Assembly: GCF_001667035.1 (NCBI RefSeq)
Contig: NZ_LZIR01000070.1
Coordinates: 1 to 64,000, forward strand
DNA length: 64,000 nt
Origin: Mycobacterium sp. 852002-51057_SCH5723018
GTDB taxonomy: Bacteria > Actinomycetota > Actinomycetes > Mycobacteriales > Mycobacteriaceae
Direction of reading: 5' to 3'
Shown: one piece after another, positions 1-7,221 of the stretch
Layout of the letters: the number at the start of each line of letters is the position of its first letter
Numbering within the stretch: the first letter of the stretch is position 1
Made by a program: the position numbers and the translations under genes
The notes under the pieces: model-generated
The model's database searches: none
The model's input: the letters and a program-made list of their open reading frames with translations, nothing else
What the model was told of the DNA's origin: nothing

Positions 1-71
1 TGTCTGCAAGAGCCAAACATCGGGTGATCCAGACCCAACCACCGCCAATGCGGCACCGCCACCATGACACT

Positions 72-126
72 GAGTGTCTGTACGGCGACACGCCGTAGAT
101 CGCGTGCATCTGCGCACCCTCGCGGC
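72..126. repeat. Dispersed intergenic repeat, copy 1 (degenerate)
   Basis: This stretch shares most of its bases with 2330-2378, including the core CGACACGCCG followed by AGATCGCGT and then GCGCACCCTCGCGG. It lies directly after the 3' end of the minus-strand gene at 133-1083, just as copy 2 lies after dnaE1. The left arm of the hairpin that is clear in copy 2 is eroded here. Function is unknown; a terminator-like role is an inference from position. Confidence 0.5.
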
Positions 127-132
127 TAAGCG

Positions 133-1083
133 TCAGTACAGCGGGATCCAGACGCCGTCGAACCAGTAACCCCAACCCCCGTACTGCCAGTTGAAGATCG
201 GGAGGACGGTGTAGGTGTTGTAGGTGAACGGCGCGAAATAGCGCTGTCCGTAGCTCGCGTCAACCGGCGGCCCGACCCAGGGACGGTTCCAACCACCGGG
301 AGGCGGCGCCCCGTCCCAGCCACTGGCAGGCGGCGGGCCTTCCCAGTTCGGCGGGGGGTGGCCAGGAGCCGGGCCGTCGTTCCAGCCGTAGCCGTTCGGC
401 CGCGGCGGAGGCGGAGGCGGCGGCACTCCCGGACCCCAGCCGTAGAAGCCACCAGGCGCGTCGACAGGACCGCCGACTTGCGCAGTGCCGCGCAAGATGG
501 GACCGCGCGGCGGATAGTACGGCGCGTGAGGCGGCTGATCGCTCGGCGCGTTGAGGACCGGGCGGGTCGTGGTCGCCCCCGGGTAGGAAGTGCTCCCACC
601 CGGCTGAGTCGTCGAACCGCCCCACGGCGACGTGGTTGTCACCTGCGGGGTCGAACCGCTCCACGGCGTCGTGGTTGTCACCTGCGGGGTCGAACCGCTC
701 CACGGCGTCGTGGTTGTCACCTGCGGGGTCGAGCCGCCCCACGGCGTCGTGGTTGTCACCTGCGGGGTCGAACCGCTCCACGGCGTCGTGGTTGTCACGT
801 GCGTGGTGACCACCGGCGGCGAGGTCGTCACGTGCGTGGTGCCCCCCGGCGCCGAAGTGGTCACGTGCGGCGTGCCGGCGCCGGGAACCTGTGATGGCCC
901 TGGAGTGAAGCTCGAGGTGCCCCCGAAGCCGGGGCCCTGGTTAGCGGGGGGTGGATCACAAGTCTTGTCGTGTTGCCACGCGGGGCACGGGACGGAGTTG
1001 GCGAACCCCGCATGGAACACCGTTGCGGAGGCGCCAAGGCCCGCCGCAACTGCGGCTGCTGCGGCGACACGTTTCATAGACAT
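133..1083 (-). CDS. Exported proline/threonine-rich repeat protein
   Basis: I do not recognise a named family. The 316-residue product starts with a short basic stretch and an alanine-rich hydrophobic segment (about residues 5-28), a plausible Sec signal peptide. Residues about 60-160 are Thr/Pro/Gly-rich and contain about five tandem copies of a 13-residue unit of the type PWSGSTPQVTTTT. A poly-proline tract follows, and the C-terminal 40 residues are rich in Tyr and Trp and end in WIPLY. The low-complexity middle could span or decorate the cell wall, with the aromatic tail as the conserved functional end; that is inference. A second Met two codons in (1077) is an alternative start. The next gene upstream on this strand encodes an LpqH-type lipoprotein 57 bp away. 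Confidence 0.75.
   Translation of the reverse strand: MSMKRVAAAAAVAAGLGASATVFHAGFANSVPCPAWQHDKTCDPPPANQGPGFGGTSSFTPGPSQVPGAGTPHVTTSAPGGTTHVTTSPPVVTTHVTTTTPWSGSTPQVTTTTPWGGSTPQVTTTTPWSGSTPQVTTTTPWSGSTPQVTTTSPWGGSTTQPGGSTSYPGATTTRPVLNAPSDQPPHAPYYPPRGPILRGTAQVGGPVDAPGGFYGWGPGVPPPPPPPRPNGYGWNDGPAPGHPPPNWEGPPPASGWDGAPPPGGWNRPWVGPPVDASYGQRYFAPFTYNTYTVLPIFNWQYGGWGYWFDGVWIPLY
622..816 (-). repeat. 39-bp coding tandem repeat, about five units
   Basis: The octamer CCACGGCG recurs at 622, 661, 700, 739 and 778, an exact 39-bp period, in frame with the host gene and encoding the 13-residue Thr/Pro unit. Units differ by only a few bases and the last one diverges. Such near-identical in-frame arrays commonly change copy number between strains. 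Confidence 0.85.
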
Positions 1084-1140
1084 TAGCTGGGTCCCCTCTC
1101 GGGATTCGGTCCGAACGATGTCGGTGGGTGCACTCAGCCC

Positions 1141-1599
1141 TTAAGGGCAGGTCACGTCCAACTCGAATGGCTTGGTTACCGGCTGCGGCTGCTGCGGATT
1201 GCGCATATCGGCGCCGGTCGCGGTGCCCTTGATCTGATAAGACTTGCCGCTTGCCGCGGCTCCGGCGGTTCCGCCCTGACCTGGTGCGGCGTCGGAATAA
1301 CCGAAGTTGATGCCGTCGACCGTGCCCAGCCCGACCGAGTGAACGATTGGCGGGTTGTCATTGCTGATCACCGCACCGACACCGTTGGCCGGCTCGCCGA
1401 TGCCAATGGTGATTTTGTTGCCGGCCGGGTTGCAGGTGACCGGACCGCTGACGTTCTGGCTCTTTCCGTCAACGATGACCTGCGGTCCAGCGGGTGCCGG
1501 GTTCGACGCTCCCGTGTTTGACTTATTGCTGGAACAGCCAACGCAACTCGCGACAACGACGGCCACGCCGGCTAGGCCGGCTGCGATCCCATGCTTCAC
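1141..1599 (-). CDS. LpqH-family (19-kDa antigen-like) lipoprotein
   Basis: The 152-residue product resembles mycobacterial LpqH along its length: a lipoprotein signal peptide, then CSSNKS, then the family's VDGK.QNV.G.V.C, NPP.V.SVGLG.V.G and final DVTC segments (LpqH recalled from memory). The lipid-modified Cys is predicted at residue 22. The lipobox reads C-V-G-C, with Cys at -3 where Leu is usual. Two further cysteines in the mature part (in VTCN and VTCP) match the family's disulphide pair. Members are surface lipoproteins that signal through TLR2; no enzyme activity is expected. The gene sits between two other exported-protein genes on the same strand. It is probably a paralogue and not lpqH itself, so no symbol is given. 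Confidence 0.85.
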   Translation of the reverse strand: MKHGIAAGLAGVAVVVASCVGCSSNKSNTGASNPAPAGPQVIVDGKSQNVSGPVTCNPAGNKITIGIGEPANGVGAVISNDNPPIVHSVGLGTVDGINFGYSDAAPGQGGTAGAAASGKSYQIKGTATGADMRNPQQPQPVTKPFELDVTCP

Positions 1600-1659
1600 G
1601 GCTGCTCTCCTTCTTGTTAGTCGTCGCTGCGCGGTCGCGCTCGCGGTGCCGTCCGCGCT

Positions 1660-2103
1660 TTACTGCGCCGGGCCGGGGATCTGATAAGCGCACCTGCCGG
1701 GCTGGTGTTCGGTGAGCGCGACGGGGTGGCCATCCACCTGAATCGCGCAGTCGTGAGGGCCGCCGGTTTTGTCGGTGTAGTTCAACGCCAGGTACGGGTT
1801 TCCGGTGACCTGCACGGTCTGCGACCAGGGAGTTGAAACCCAGGTCGTCGTGCTCGATGGATAGACCGGGGTTCCGGGGTCGGGGATGACGGAGAACACG
1901 TCACCGCCGCCGAGGATCCGGTAGACCACGGTGTGTTGCCCGGGGTCGGCGTGGGCCGCGGGCAACATCGCCTGCGGTGCGGTACTCGTGGCTACGGCAA
2001 ACGCCGCGAACAGACCCGCCACGGTGCGGGTCCGTGGGGTCGCGCCGCGGCAGCGGCCAGAGTCAGCACGCATAAGGCGACGCGTAGGCGGATTCGTCGG
2101 CAT
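1660..2103 (-). CDS. Secreted MmpS-like small protein
   Basis: I chose the ATG at 2103 because AAGGA lies at good spacing upstream; the open frame extends to 2136 without a better site. The 147-residue product has an Arg-rich N-terminus, a hydrophobic segment and an A-H-A-D cleavage-like site near residue 53, so it should be secreted. The mature part (YRILGGG, then a W.Q.V.VTGNPYLALNY stretch, DCAIQVDG and a C-terminal Cys) has the size and strand pattern of the periplasmic domain of MmpS proteins, which assist MmpL transporters, but lacks the usual retained membrane anchor. The MmpS link is by pattern only. The reading frame ends 60 bp before the LpqH-like gene start, compatible with co-transcription. 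Confidence 0.65.
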   Translation of the reverse strand: MPTNPPTRRLMRADSGRCRGATPRTRTVAGLFAAFAVATSTAPQAMLPAAHADPGQHTVVYRILGGGDVFSVIPDPGTPVYPSSTTTWVSTPWSQTVQVTGNPYLALNYTDKTGGPHDCAIQVDGHPVALTEHQPGRCAYQIPGPAQ

Positions 2104-2314
2104 GGCGTTCCTTTCGATACGCGGATGCAGCGGCACGCAGTCGTGCCCCTATGCCCTTTATTCGTCGTGTGTCGTATTCGTCGATGAGGCAAACGGCCGC
2201 CCGCGCGGTGGCTTCAGCAAACGCCCCGTACGGCCACCGAATCAATTAGGGATTTCCCTACACTTTTTGCTGGCGCGGTTGCTGATCGTCACCGGCTTAG
2301 GGCCGCCAACCTCT

Positions 2315-2376
2315 CGCGAGCGTGCGTGTTGTTACGTCGACACGCCGCAGATCGCGTACATCCGCGCACCCTCGCG
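2315..2376. repeat. Dispersed hairpin repeat, copy 2, 3' of dnaE1
   Basis: Arms CGCGAGCGTGCG (2315-2326) and CGCACCCTCGCG (2365-2376) are inverted repeats with 11 of 12 matches around a 38-base loop. The element begins 18 bases after the dnaE1 stop codon on the minus strand. The interior is shared with 72-126. It could act as a factor-independent or processing hairpin; there is no U-tract. Confidence 0.55.
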
Positions 2377-2394
2377 GGCGAACCGACCGACCCG

Positions 2395-5300
2395 CTAAAC
2401 CCCGAGGCACCCCGGGCCGAGCAGCGCCTTGAGGTCGCCCATCAGCGCCGGCGAGGGGGTGACGCGCAACGAGGCGTCCAGCTCCAGGGTGGTGATCCGA
2501 TCGCCGCTGATGAGCCGCAGATGCACCTGGGATGTGCCGGGGTGGCGCGCCAGCACCTGCTTGAGCGCGCTGACCTTGTCGAAGGTGCACTGTCGCGTCG
2601 GCATGCTGACGGCCAGCGGCCGGTCCGCCTGGGCATTGGAAAAGTCTGGCACCACAAGCTCGTTGGCGATCAAGGCGATCCGGTCGTCGCGGATCGCCAC
2701 CTTGGCGTTGATCAGCACCACCGCGTCGTCGACGATGTCGGCGCCGAACGTGGAGTACGCGTGCGGGAAGAACATCACCTCGATGCCGCCGGTGAGGTCC
2801 TCCAATTGCGCTGAGGCCCAGGGCATCCCGTTCTTGTTGACCCGCCGGTTCACCGACGCCAGGATGCCGCCCACCCGCACCTGCGTGTCGTTGGGGATGT
2901 CGCCGTCCAGGATCGCCGGGATCGCGGTGTCGACCTGGGCCGCAAGCAGGTGCGCCACCCGGTTGAGCGGATGCCCGGACACATACAGCCCCAACATCTC
3001 CCGTTCCAGGGCGAGCTTGTGCTTGTCCTCCCACTCGTCGTCGGGCACCTTGATGGTGAACACAGGGTCTCCAGGGTCGCCGGCCTCCCCGGAGCCGCCG
3101 AACAGGTCGAACTGACCCATCGCCTCGGCCTTCTTGGTGCCCAGCACCGAGTCGACGGCGTCGGTGTGGACCAGGAAGAGACCCTTGCGGGCGTGACCCA
3201 GCGAATCGAACGCACCCGCCTTGATCAGCGATTCGGTGACCTTCTTGTTGCACGCCGAAATGTCGATCTTGTTCAGGTAGTCCGAGAAGTCGGTGAACTT
3301 GCCCTTGTCGCTTCGGGTTTGGATCAGCGAGCCGACTACGTTGGCGCCGACGTTGCGCACCGCGCCCAACCCGTAACGGATGTCGGGGCCCACCGACGCG
3401 AAGTTCAGGCCGGACTCGTTGACGTCGGGCGGTAGCACGGTGATGCCCAGCTTGCGGCAGTCGGCGAGATAGACGGCCGCCTTGTCCTTGTCGTCGCCGA
3501 CCGACGTCAACAGCCCCGCCATGTACTCGGCGGGATAGTTGGCCTTGAGGTAGGCGGTCCAGTAGGAGACCAGGCCGTAGCCCGCGGCGTGCGACTTGTT
3601 GAACGCGTAGTCGGCGAACGGAAGAATGGTGTCCCACAACGCCTTGATGGCAGCGGCCGAAAACCCGTTGGCCTTCATGCCCTCGGAGAAGCCCTCGAAC
3701 TCCTTCTCCAGCACCTCGCGCTTCTTCTTGCCCATTGCCTTGCGCAGAATGTCCGCTCGGGCCAGCGAGTAGCTCGCCACCTTCTGCGCGATGCGCATAA
3801 TCTGCTCCTGATACACGATCAGGCCGTAGGTCTCGGCGAGGATCTCGCGCAGCGGTTCCTCGAGTTCGGGGTGGATCGGCTTGATCGCCTGCCGGCCGTT
3901 CTTGCGGTCGGCGTAGTCGTTGTGGGCGTTCATGCCCATCGGCCCGGGCCGGTACAGCGCGATGACGGCGACGACGTCTTCGAAGCCGGTCGGCTGCATG
4001 CGGCGCAGCAGGTCGCGCATCGGCCCGCCGTCGAGCTGGAACACGCCCAGCGTGTCGCCGCGGCCGAGCAGCTCGTAGGTGGCCTTGTCGTCTAGCGGAA
4101 CGGACTCCAGGTCCAGGTCAATTCCCTTGTTGGCCTTGATGTTCTCGATCGCGTCGCCGATGATCGTCAGGTTGCGCAGGCCCAGGAAATCCATCTTCAA
4201 CAGGCCGATGGCCTCGCACGACGGGTAATCCCAGCCGGTGATGATGGCCCCGTCCTGCGGGCGCTTCCACAGCGGGATGGCCTCGGTCAGCGGCTCGCTG
4301 CTCATGATCACGGCGCAGGCGTGCACACCGGCGTTGCGGATCAGGCCCTCCAGGCCGCGCGCGGTCTGGTAGATGGTGCGCACGTCCGGGTCGGTCTCGA
4401 TCAGGCCGCGGACCTCGGCCGCCTCCCTGTAGCGCTCGTGGGCCGGGTCGGTGATGCCGGCCAGCGGGATGTCCTTGGCCATGATCGCCGGCGGCAGCGC
4501 CTTGGTGATCCGGTCGGCGATGGCGAAGCCGGGCTGGCCGTAGTGGATGCGCGCCGAATCCTTCAGCGCCGCCTTGGTCTTGATGGTGCCGAAGGTGATG
4601 ACCTGGGCGACGCGGTCGTGGCCCCACTTGTCGGCGGCGTAGCGCACCATCTCACCACGGCGGCGGTCGTCGAAGTCGATGTCGATGTCGGGCATCGAGG
4701 TGCGCTCGGGGTTGAGGAACCGCTCGAAGAGCAGGCCGTGCGGGATCGGGTCGATGTCGGTGATACCCAGCGCATAGGCCACGAGCGACCCTGCCGCCGA
4801 ACCCCGTCCCGGGCCGACCCGGATGCCCACCGACCGCGCGTAGTTGATCAGGTCGGCCACGATCAGGAAGTAGGACGGGAAGCCCTTGTCGCAGATGACG
4901 CCGATCTCGTAGGCCGCCCGCTCGGCGTAACCCTCCCGCGGGCCGTCCGGAAACCGCCGCCGCAGCCCGGCGTCCACCTCATGCCGCAGCCACGAAGCCT
5001 GGTCGTGACCCTCGGGCACCGGGAAGACCGGCATCCGGTCGCGCGGCTCCCAGACGTCGGCGTAGGACTGCACCCGCTCGGCGATCAACAGGGTCGAGTC
5101 GCAGGCGCCCGGCACCTCGTCGTCCCAGATCTGGCGCATGTCGGCGGCCGACTTGAGGTAGTAGCCATCGCCGTCGAACTTGAAGCGGTTGGGATCCGAC
5201 AGCGTCTTGCCGGTCTGCACGCACAACAGCGCCTCGTGGTTGTGCGCGGCGTCGCGGGTGACGTAGTGGCAGTCGTTGGTGGCCAGCGGCCGGATGCCCA

Positions 5301-5946
5301 GCGTGCGGCCGACCTCCAGCAGCCCCTCGCGGACCCGCCGCTCGATGGTCAGGCCGTGGTCCATCAGCTCGAGGAAGTAGTTGTCGGGCCCGACGATCTC
5401 CCGCCACCTGGCGGCCGCCTCCAGCGCCTCGCGATCCTGGCCCAGGCGAAGCCGGGTCTGCACCTCCCCCGACGGGCAACCGGTGGTGATGATGATGCCC
5501 TCGGCGTGCTCGGCGATGAGCTCGGCATCCATTCGCGACCACTTGCTCAGCTGGCCCTCGAAGGAGGCCAGCGAGGACAGCTTGAACAGGTTGCGCAGCC
5601 CGGCGGCGTTCTCGGCCAGCATGGTCAGGTGCGTGTAGGAGCCGCTGCCGGAGACGTCGTCGGCCTTCTGGCTCGGGTCACCCCAGCTGACACGCCGGGT
5701 GTCGAACCGCGAGGCCGGCGCTATGTAGGCCTCCACGCCGATGATCGGCTTGATGCCATGCTTGGTCGCCGCGTTGTAGAACTCGCTGGCCCCGAACATG
5801 TTTCCGTGGTCGGTCATCCCCACCGCCGGCATGCCCAGCCGCTCGACCTCGTCGAGCATGGGCGTGATCTTCGCGGCACCGTCCAGCATCGAGTACTCGG
5901 TGTGGTTATGCAGGTGCACGAAGGACCGCGAAGATGAATCGCTCAT
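2395..5946 (-). CDS. dnaE1: Replicative DNA polymerase III alpha subunit
   Basis: The catalytic subunit of the replisome, 1183 residues, the usual mycobacterial DnaE1 length. An N-terminal PHP domain starts with [10 protein letters not shown] and in mycobacteria carries the 3'-5' proofreading exonuclease. The polymerase active-site aspartates lie in PDIDIDFDD near residue 418. The region around residues 1000-1100 ([13 protein letters not shown], then GGIEVMFFP) is the OB-fold. The protein matches the Rv1547 orthologue throughout, and I see no interruption. The start ATG at 5946 follows the conserved N-terminus; the TetR gene is divergently placed about 100 bp away. Compared with M. tuberculosis, where Rv1546 adjoins dnaE1, a TetR-mmpS-mmpL unit has been inserted upstream. 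Confidence 0.98.
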   Translation of the reverse strand: MSDSSSRSFVHLHNHTEYSMLDGAAKITPMLDEVERLGMPAVGMTDHGNMFGASEFYNAATKHGIKPIIGVEAYIAPASRFDTRRVSWGDPSQKADDVSGSGSYTHLTMLAENAAGLRNLFKLSSLASFEGQLSKWSRMDAELIAEHAEGIIITTGCPSGEVQTRLRLGQDREALEAAARWREIVGPDNYFLELMDHGLTIERRVREGLLEVGRTLGIRPLATNDCHYVTRDAAHNHEALLCVQTGKTLSDPNRFKFDGDGYYLKSAADMRQIWDDEVPGACDSTLLIAERVQSYADVWEPRDRMPVFPVPEGHDQASWLRHEVDAGLRRRFPDGPREGYAERAAYEIGVICDKGFPSYFLIVADLINYARSVGIRVGPGRGSAAGSLVAYALGITDIDPIPHGLLFERFLNPERTSMPDIDIDFDDRRRGEMVRYAADKWGHDRVAQVITFGTIKTKAALKDSARIHYGQPGFAIADRITKALPPAIMAKDIPLAGITDPAHERYREAAEVRGLIETDPDVRTIYQTARGLEGLIRNAGVHACAVIMSSEPLTEAIPLWKRPQDGAIITGWDYPSCEAIGLLKMDFLGLRNLTIIGDAIENIKANKGIDLDLESVPLDDKATYELLGRGDTLGVFQLDGGPMRDLLRRMQPTGFEDVVAVIALYRPGPMGMNAHNDYADRKNGRQAIKPIHPELEEPLREILAETYGLIVYQEQIMRIAQKVASYSLARADILRKAMGKKKREVLEKEFEGFSEGMKANGFSAAAIKALWDTILPFADYAFNKSHAAGYGLVSYWTAYLKANYPAEYMAGLLTSVGDDKDKAAVYLADCRKLGITVLPPDVNESGLNFASVGPDIRYGLGAVRNVGANVVGSLIQTRSDKGKFTDFSDYLNKIDISACNKKVTESLIKAGAFDSLGHARKGLFLVHTDAVDSVLGTKKAEAMGQFDLFGGSGEAGDPGDPVFTIKVPDDEWEDKHKLALEREMLGLYVSGHPLNRVAHLLAAQVDTAIPAILDGDIPNDTQVRVGGILASVNRRVNKNGMPWASAQLEDLTGGIEVMFFPHAYSTFGADIVDDAVVLINAKVAIRDDRIALIANELVVPDFSNAQADRPLAVSMPTRQCTFDKVSALKQVLARHPGTSQVHLRLISGDRITTLELDASLRVTPSPALMGDLKALLGPGCLGV

Positions 5947-6047
5947 AGGGACGCCAGTCTATGACTGACCACCGACGCAACCCCGGCGTGTCGCATCGTG
6001 TGTCTTTTAACCCCGCTCGTGGGCGCAACGGACTTAAGGTGGGCCCT

Positions 6048-6656
6048 ATGACCCAGACTGCCGACCGGTGCGCGGCGTCATCGCCGTGGTCGCCGCGGGA
6101 GGCCGAGCTGCTGGCGGTGACGTTGCGGCTGCTGCAGGACCACGGTTACGACGGGTTGACGGTCGACGCTGTGGCCAGCGCCGCCCGCGCGAGCAAGGCG
6201 ACGGTCTACCGGCGCTGGCCCTCGAAAGCCGAGTTGGTTCTGGCGGCTTTCACCGAGGGCATCCGCCAGGTCGCGGTCGCACCGAACACCGGCACGTTGC
6301 GGGGCGACTTGTTGCAGCTCGGGGACAAGATCTGTGCGCACGGCCGCCAGCATGCCGGCACCATCCGCGCGGTGCTGGTCGAGGTGTCGCGCCACCCCGG
6401 CCTCAACGACGCCATGCAGCATCAGTTCCTCGATCAGCGCAAGGCCCTGCTCCAGCACGTGCTGCAACAGGCCGTCGACCGGGGCGAGATCGCCAAGACC
6501 GCCATCGCCGACGAGCTCTGGGACCTGTTGCCCGGATATCTGATCTATCGGTGCATCATCCCCGGCCGGCCGCCCACCCGTCGCACCGTGCAAGACCTCA
6601 TCGACGGCTTCCTCATGCCCGGGCTCACCCGATCCAACGGATATCAGGCAAGTTGA
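6048..6656 (+). CDS. TetR-family transcriptional regulator
   Basis: I chose the ATG at 6048 (202 residues) because AAGGTGGG precedes it and the TetR fold starts shortly after; the frame is open from 5961. The N-terminal helix-turn-helix is clear: LTVDAVASAARASKATVYRRW at about residues 38-58 shows the family signature with K-A-T-V-Y-R-R-W in the recognition helix. The C-terminal ligand domain is of the TetR_C_11 type (FLDQRKALL, then RGEI, then L.GYLIYR). It lies 118 bp upstream of an mmpS-mmpL pair in the same direction, and the gap contains a perfect palindrome. The simplest reading is a local repressor of the transporter, and possibly of itself, that responds to a hydrophobic ligand. Confidence 0.9.
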   Translation: MTQTADRCAASSPWSPREAELLAVTLRLLQDHGYDGLTVDAVASAARASKATVYRRWPSKAELVLAAFTEGIRQVAVAPNTGTLRGDLLQLGDKICAHGRQHAGTIRAVLVEVSRHPGLNDAMQHQFLDQRKALLQHVLQQAVDRGEIAKTAIADELWDLLPGYLIYRCIIPGRPPTRRTVQDLIDGFLMPGLTRSNGYQAS

Positions 6657-6686
6657 TGCAAAGTGTACGGTCGCGTCTCTTGTGCA

Positions 6687-6700
6687 GTACTGATCAGTAC
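6687..6700. promoter_or_regulatory. Candidate TetR operator, perfect 14-bp palindrome
   Basis: GTACTGATCAGTAC is its own reverse complement. It sits 30 bp after the TetR gene and 74 bp before the mmpS start, where a repressor site would be expected. Size and symmetry fit TetR-family half-sites. No second copy was noticed in the dnaE1-tetR gap. Confidence 0.6.
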
Positions 6701-6774
6701 CGTAGGGTCATATCCGACGATCACGCTCACAACGGACGCGTCACCGTAGCGCCCGAGCATCGAAAGGCCGACGG

Positions 6775-7221
6775 GTGAAAGGGTTTTCGATCACGTCCCT
6801 CCTCAGGAGGGGGTGGATACCGCTAGTCGCGGTGCTCGTCGTCGCGCTCACGGGATTCGCCATCTACCGCCTGCACGGAATCTTCGGTTCGCATTACCGC
6901 ACCTCGGCCAATAGCGGCCTCTCCAATCAGATCGTGCCGTTCAACCCCAAGCAGGTGGTCCTCGAGGTGTTCGGCGCACCGGGCGCCGTGGCGACCATCA
7001 ACTACCTTGACGTGAACGCCCAGCCCCAGCAAGTCAACGACGCCCCCCTGCCCTGGTCGTACACGATCACCACGACGGAACCCGCGGTCATCGGCAACGT
7101 CGTGGCGCAGGGCGACGGGGATACCCTTGGCTGCCGCATCATCGTCAACGGTGAAGTCAAGGACCAACGCACCGTCAACGAAGCCGCCGCCTACACCTTC
7201 TGTCTGGATAAGTCTGGATGA
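6775..7221 (+). CDS. MmpS-family transport accessory protein
   Basis: A 148-residue protein starting at a GTG, preceded by GAAAGG. Residues about 12-32 form one membrane anchor (WIPLVAVLVVALTGFAIYR), followed by the MmpS periplasmic domain: VVLEVFG, then INYLD, then LPWSYTITTTEPAVIGNVVAQGD and CRIIVNGEV with a C-terminal Cys. MmpS proteins pair with an MmpL of the same operon to export lipids or siderophores. The stop overlaps the mmpL start by four bases (ATGA), so translation is probably coupled. Control by the upstream TetR protein is likely. The exported substrate cannot be told from sequence. Confidence 0.92.
   Translation: MKGFSITSLLRRGWIPLVAVLVVALTGFAIYRLHGIFGSHYRTSANSGLSNQIVPFNPKQVVLEVFGAPGAVATINYLDVNAQPQQVNDAPLPWSYTITTTEPAVIGNVVAQGDGDTLGCRIIVNGEVKDQRTVNEAAAYTFCLDKSG

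Noticed and set aside
4321-5937. Open frame of about 540 codons antisense to dnaE1
   Set aside because: Antisense shadow of dnaE1 without domain motifs or ribosome site.
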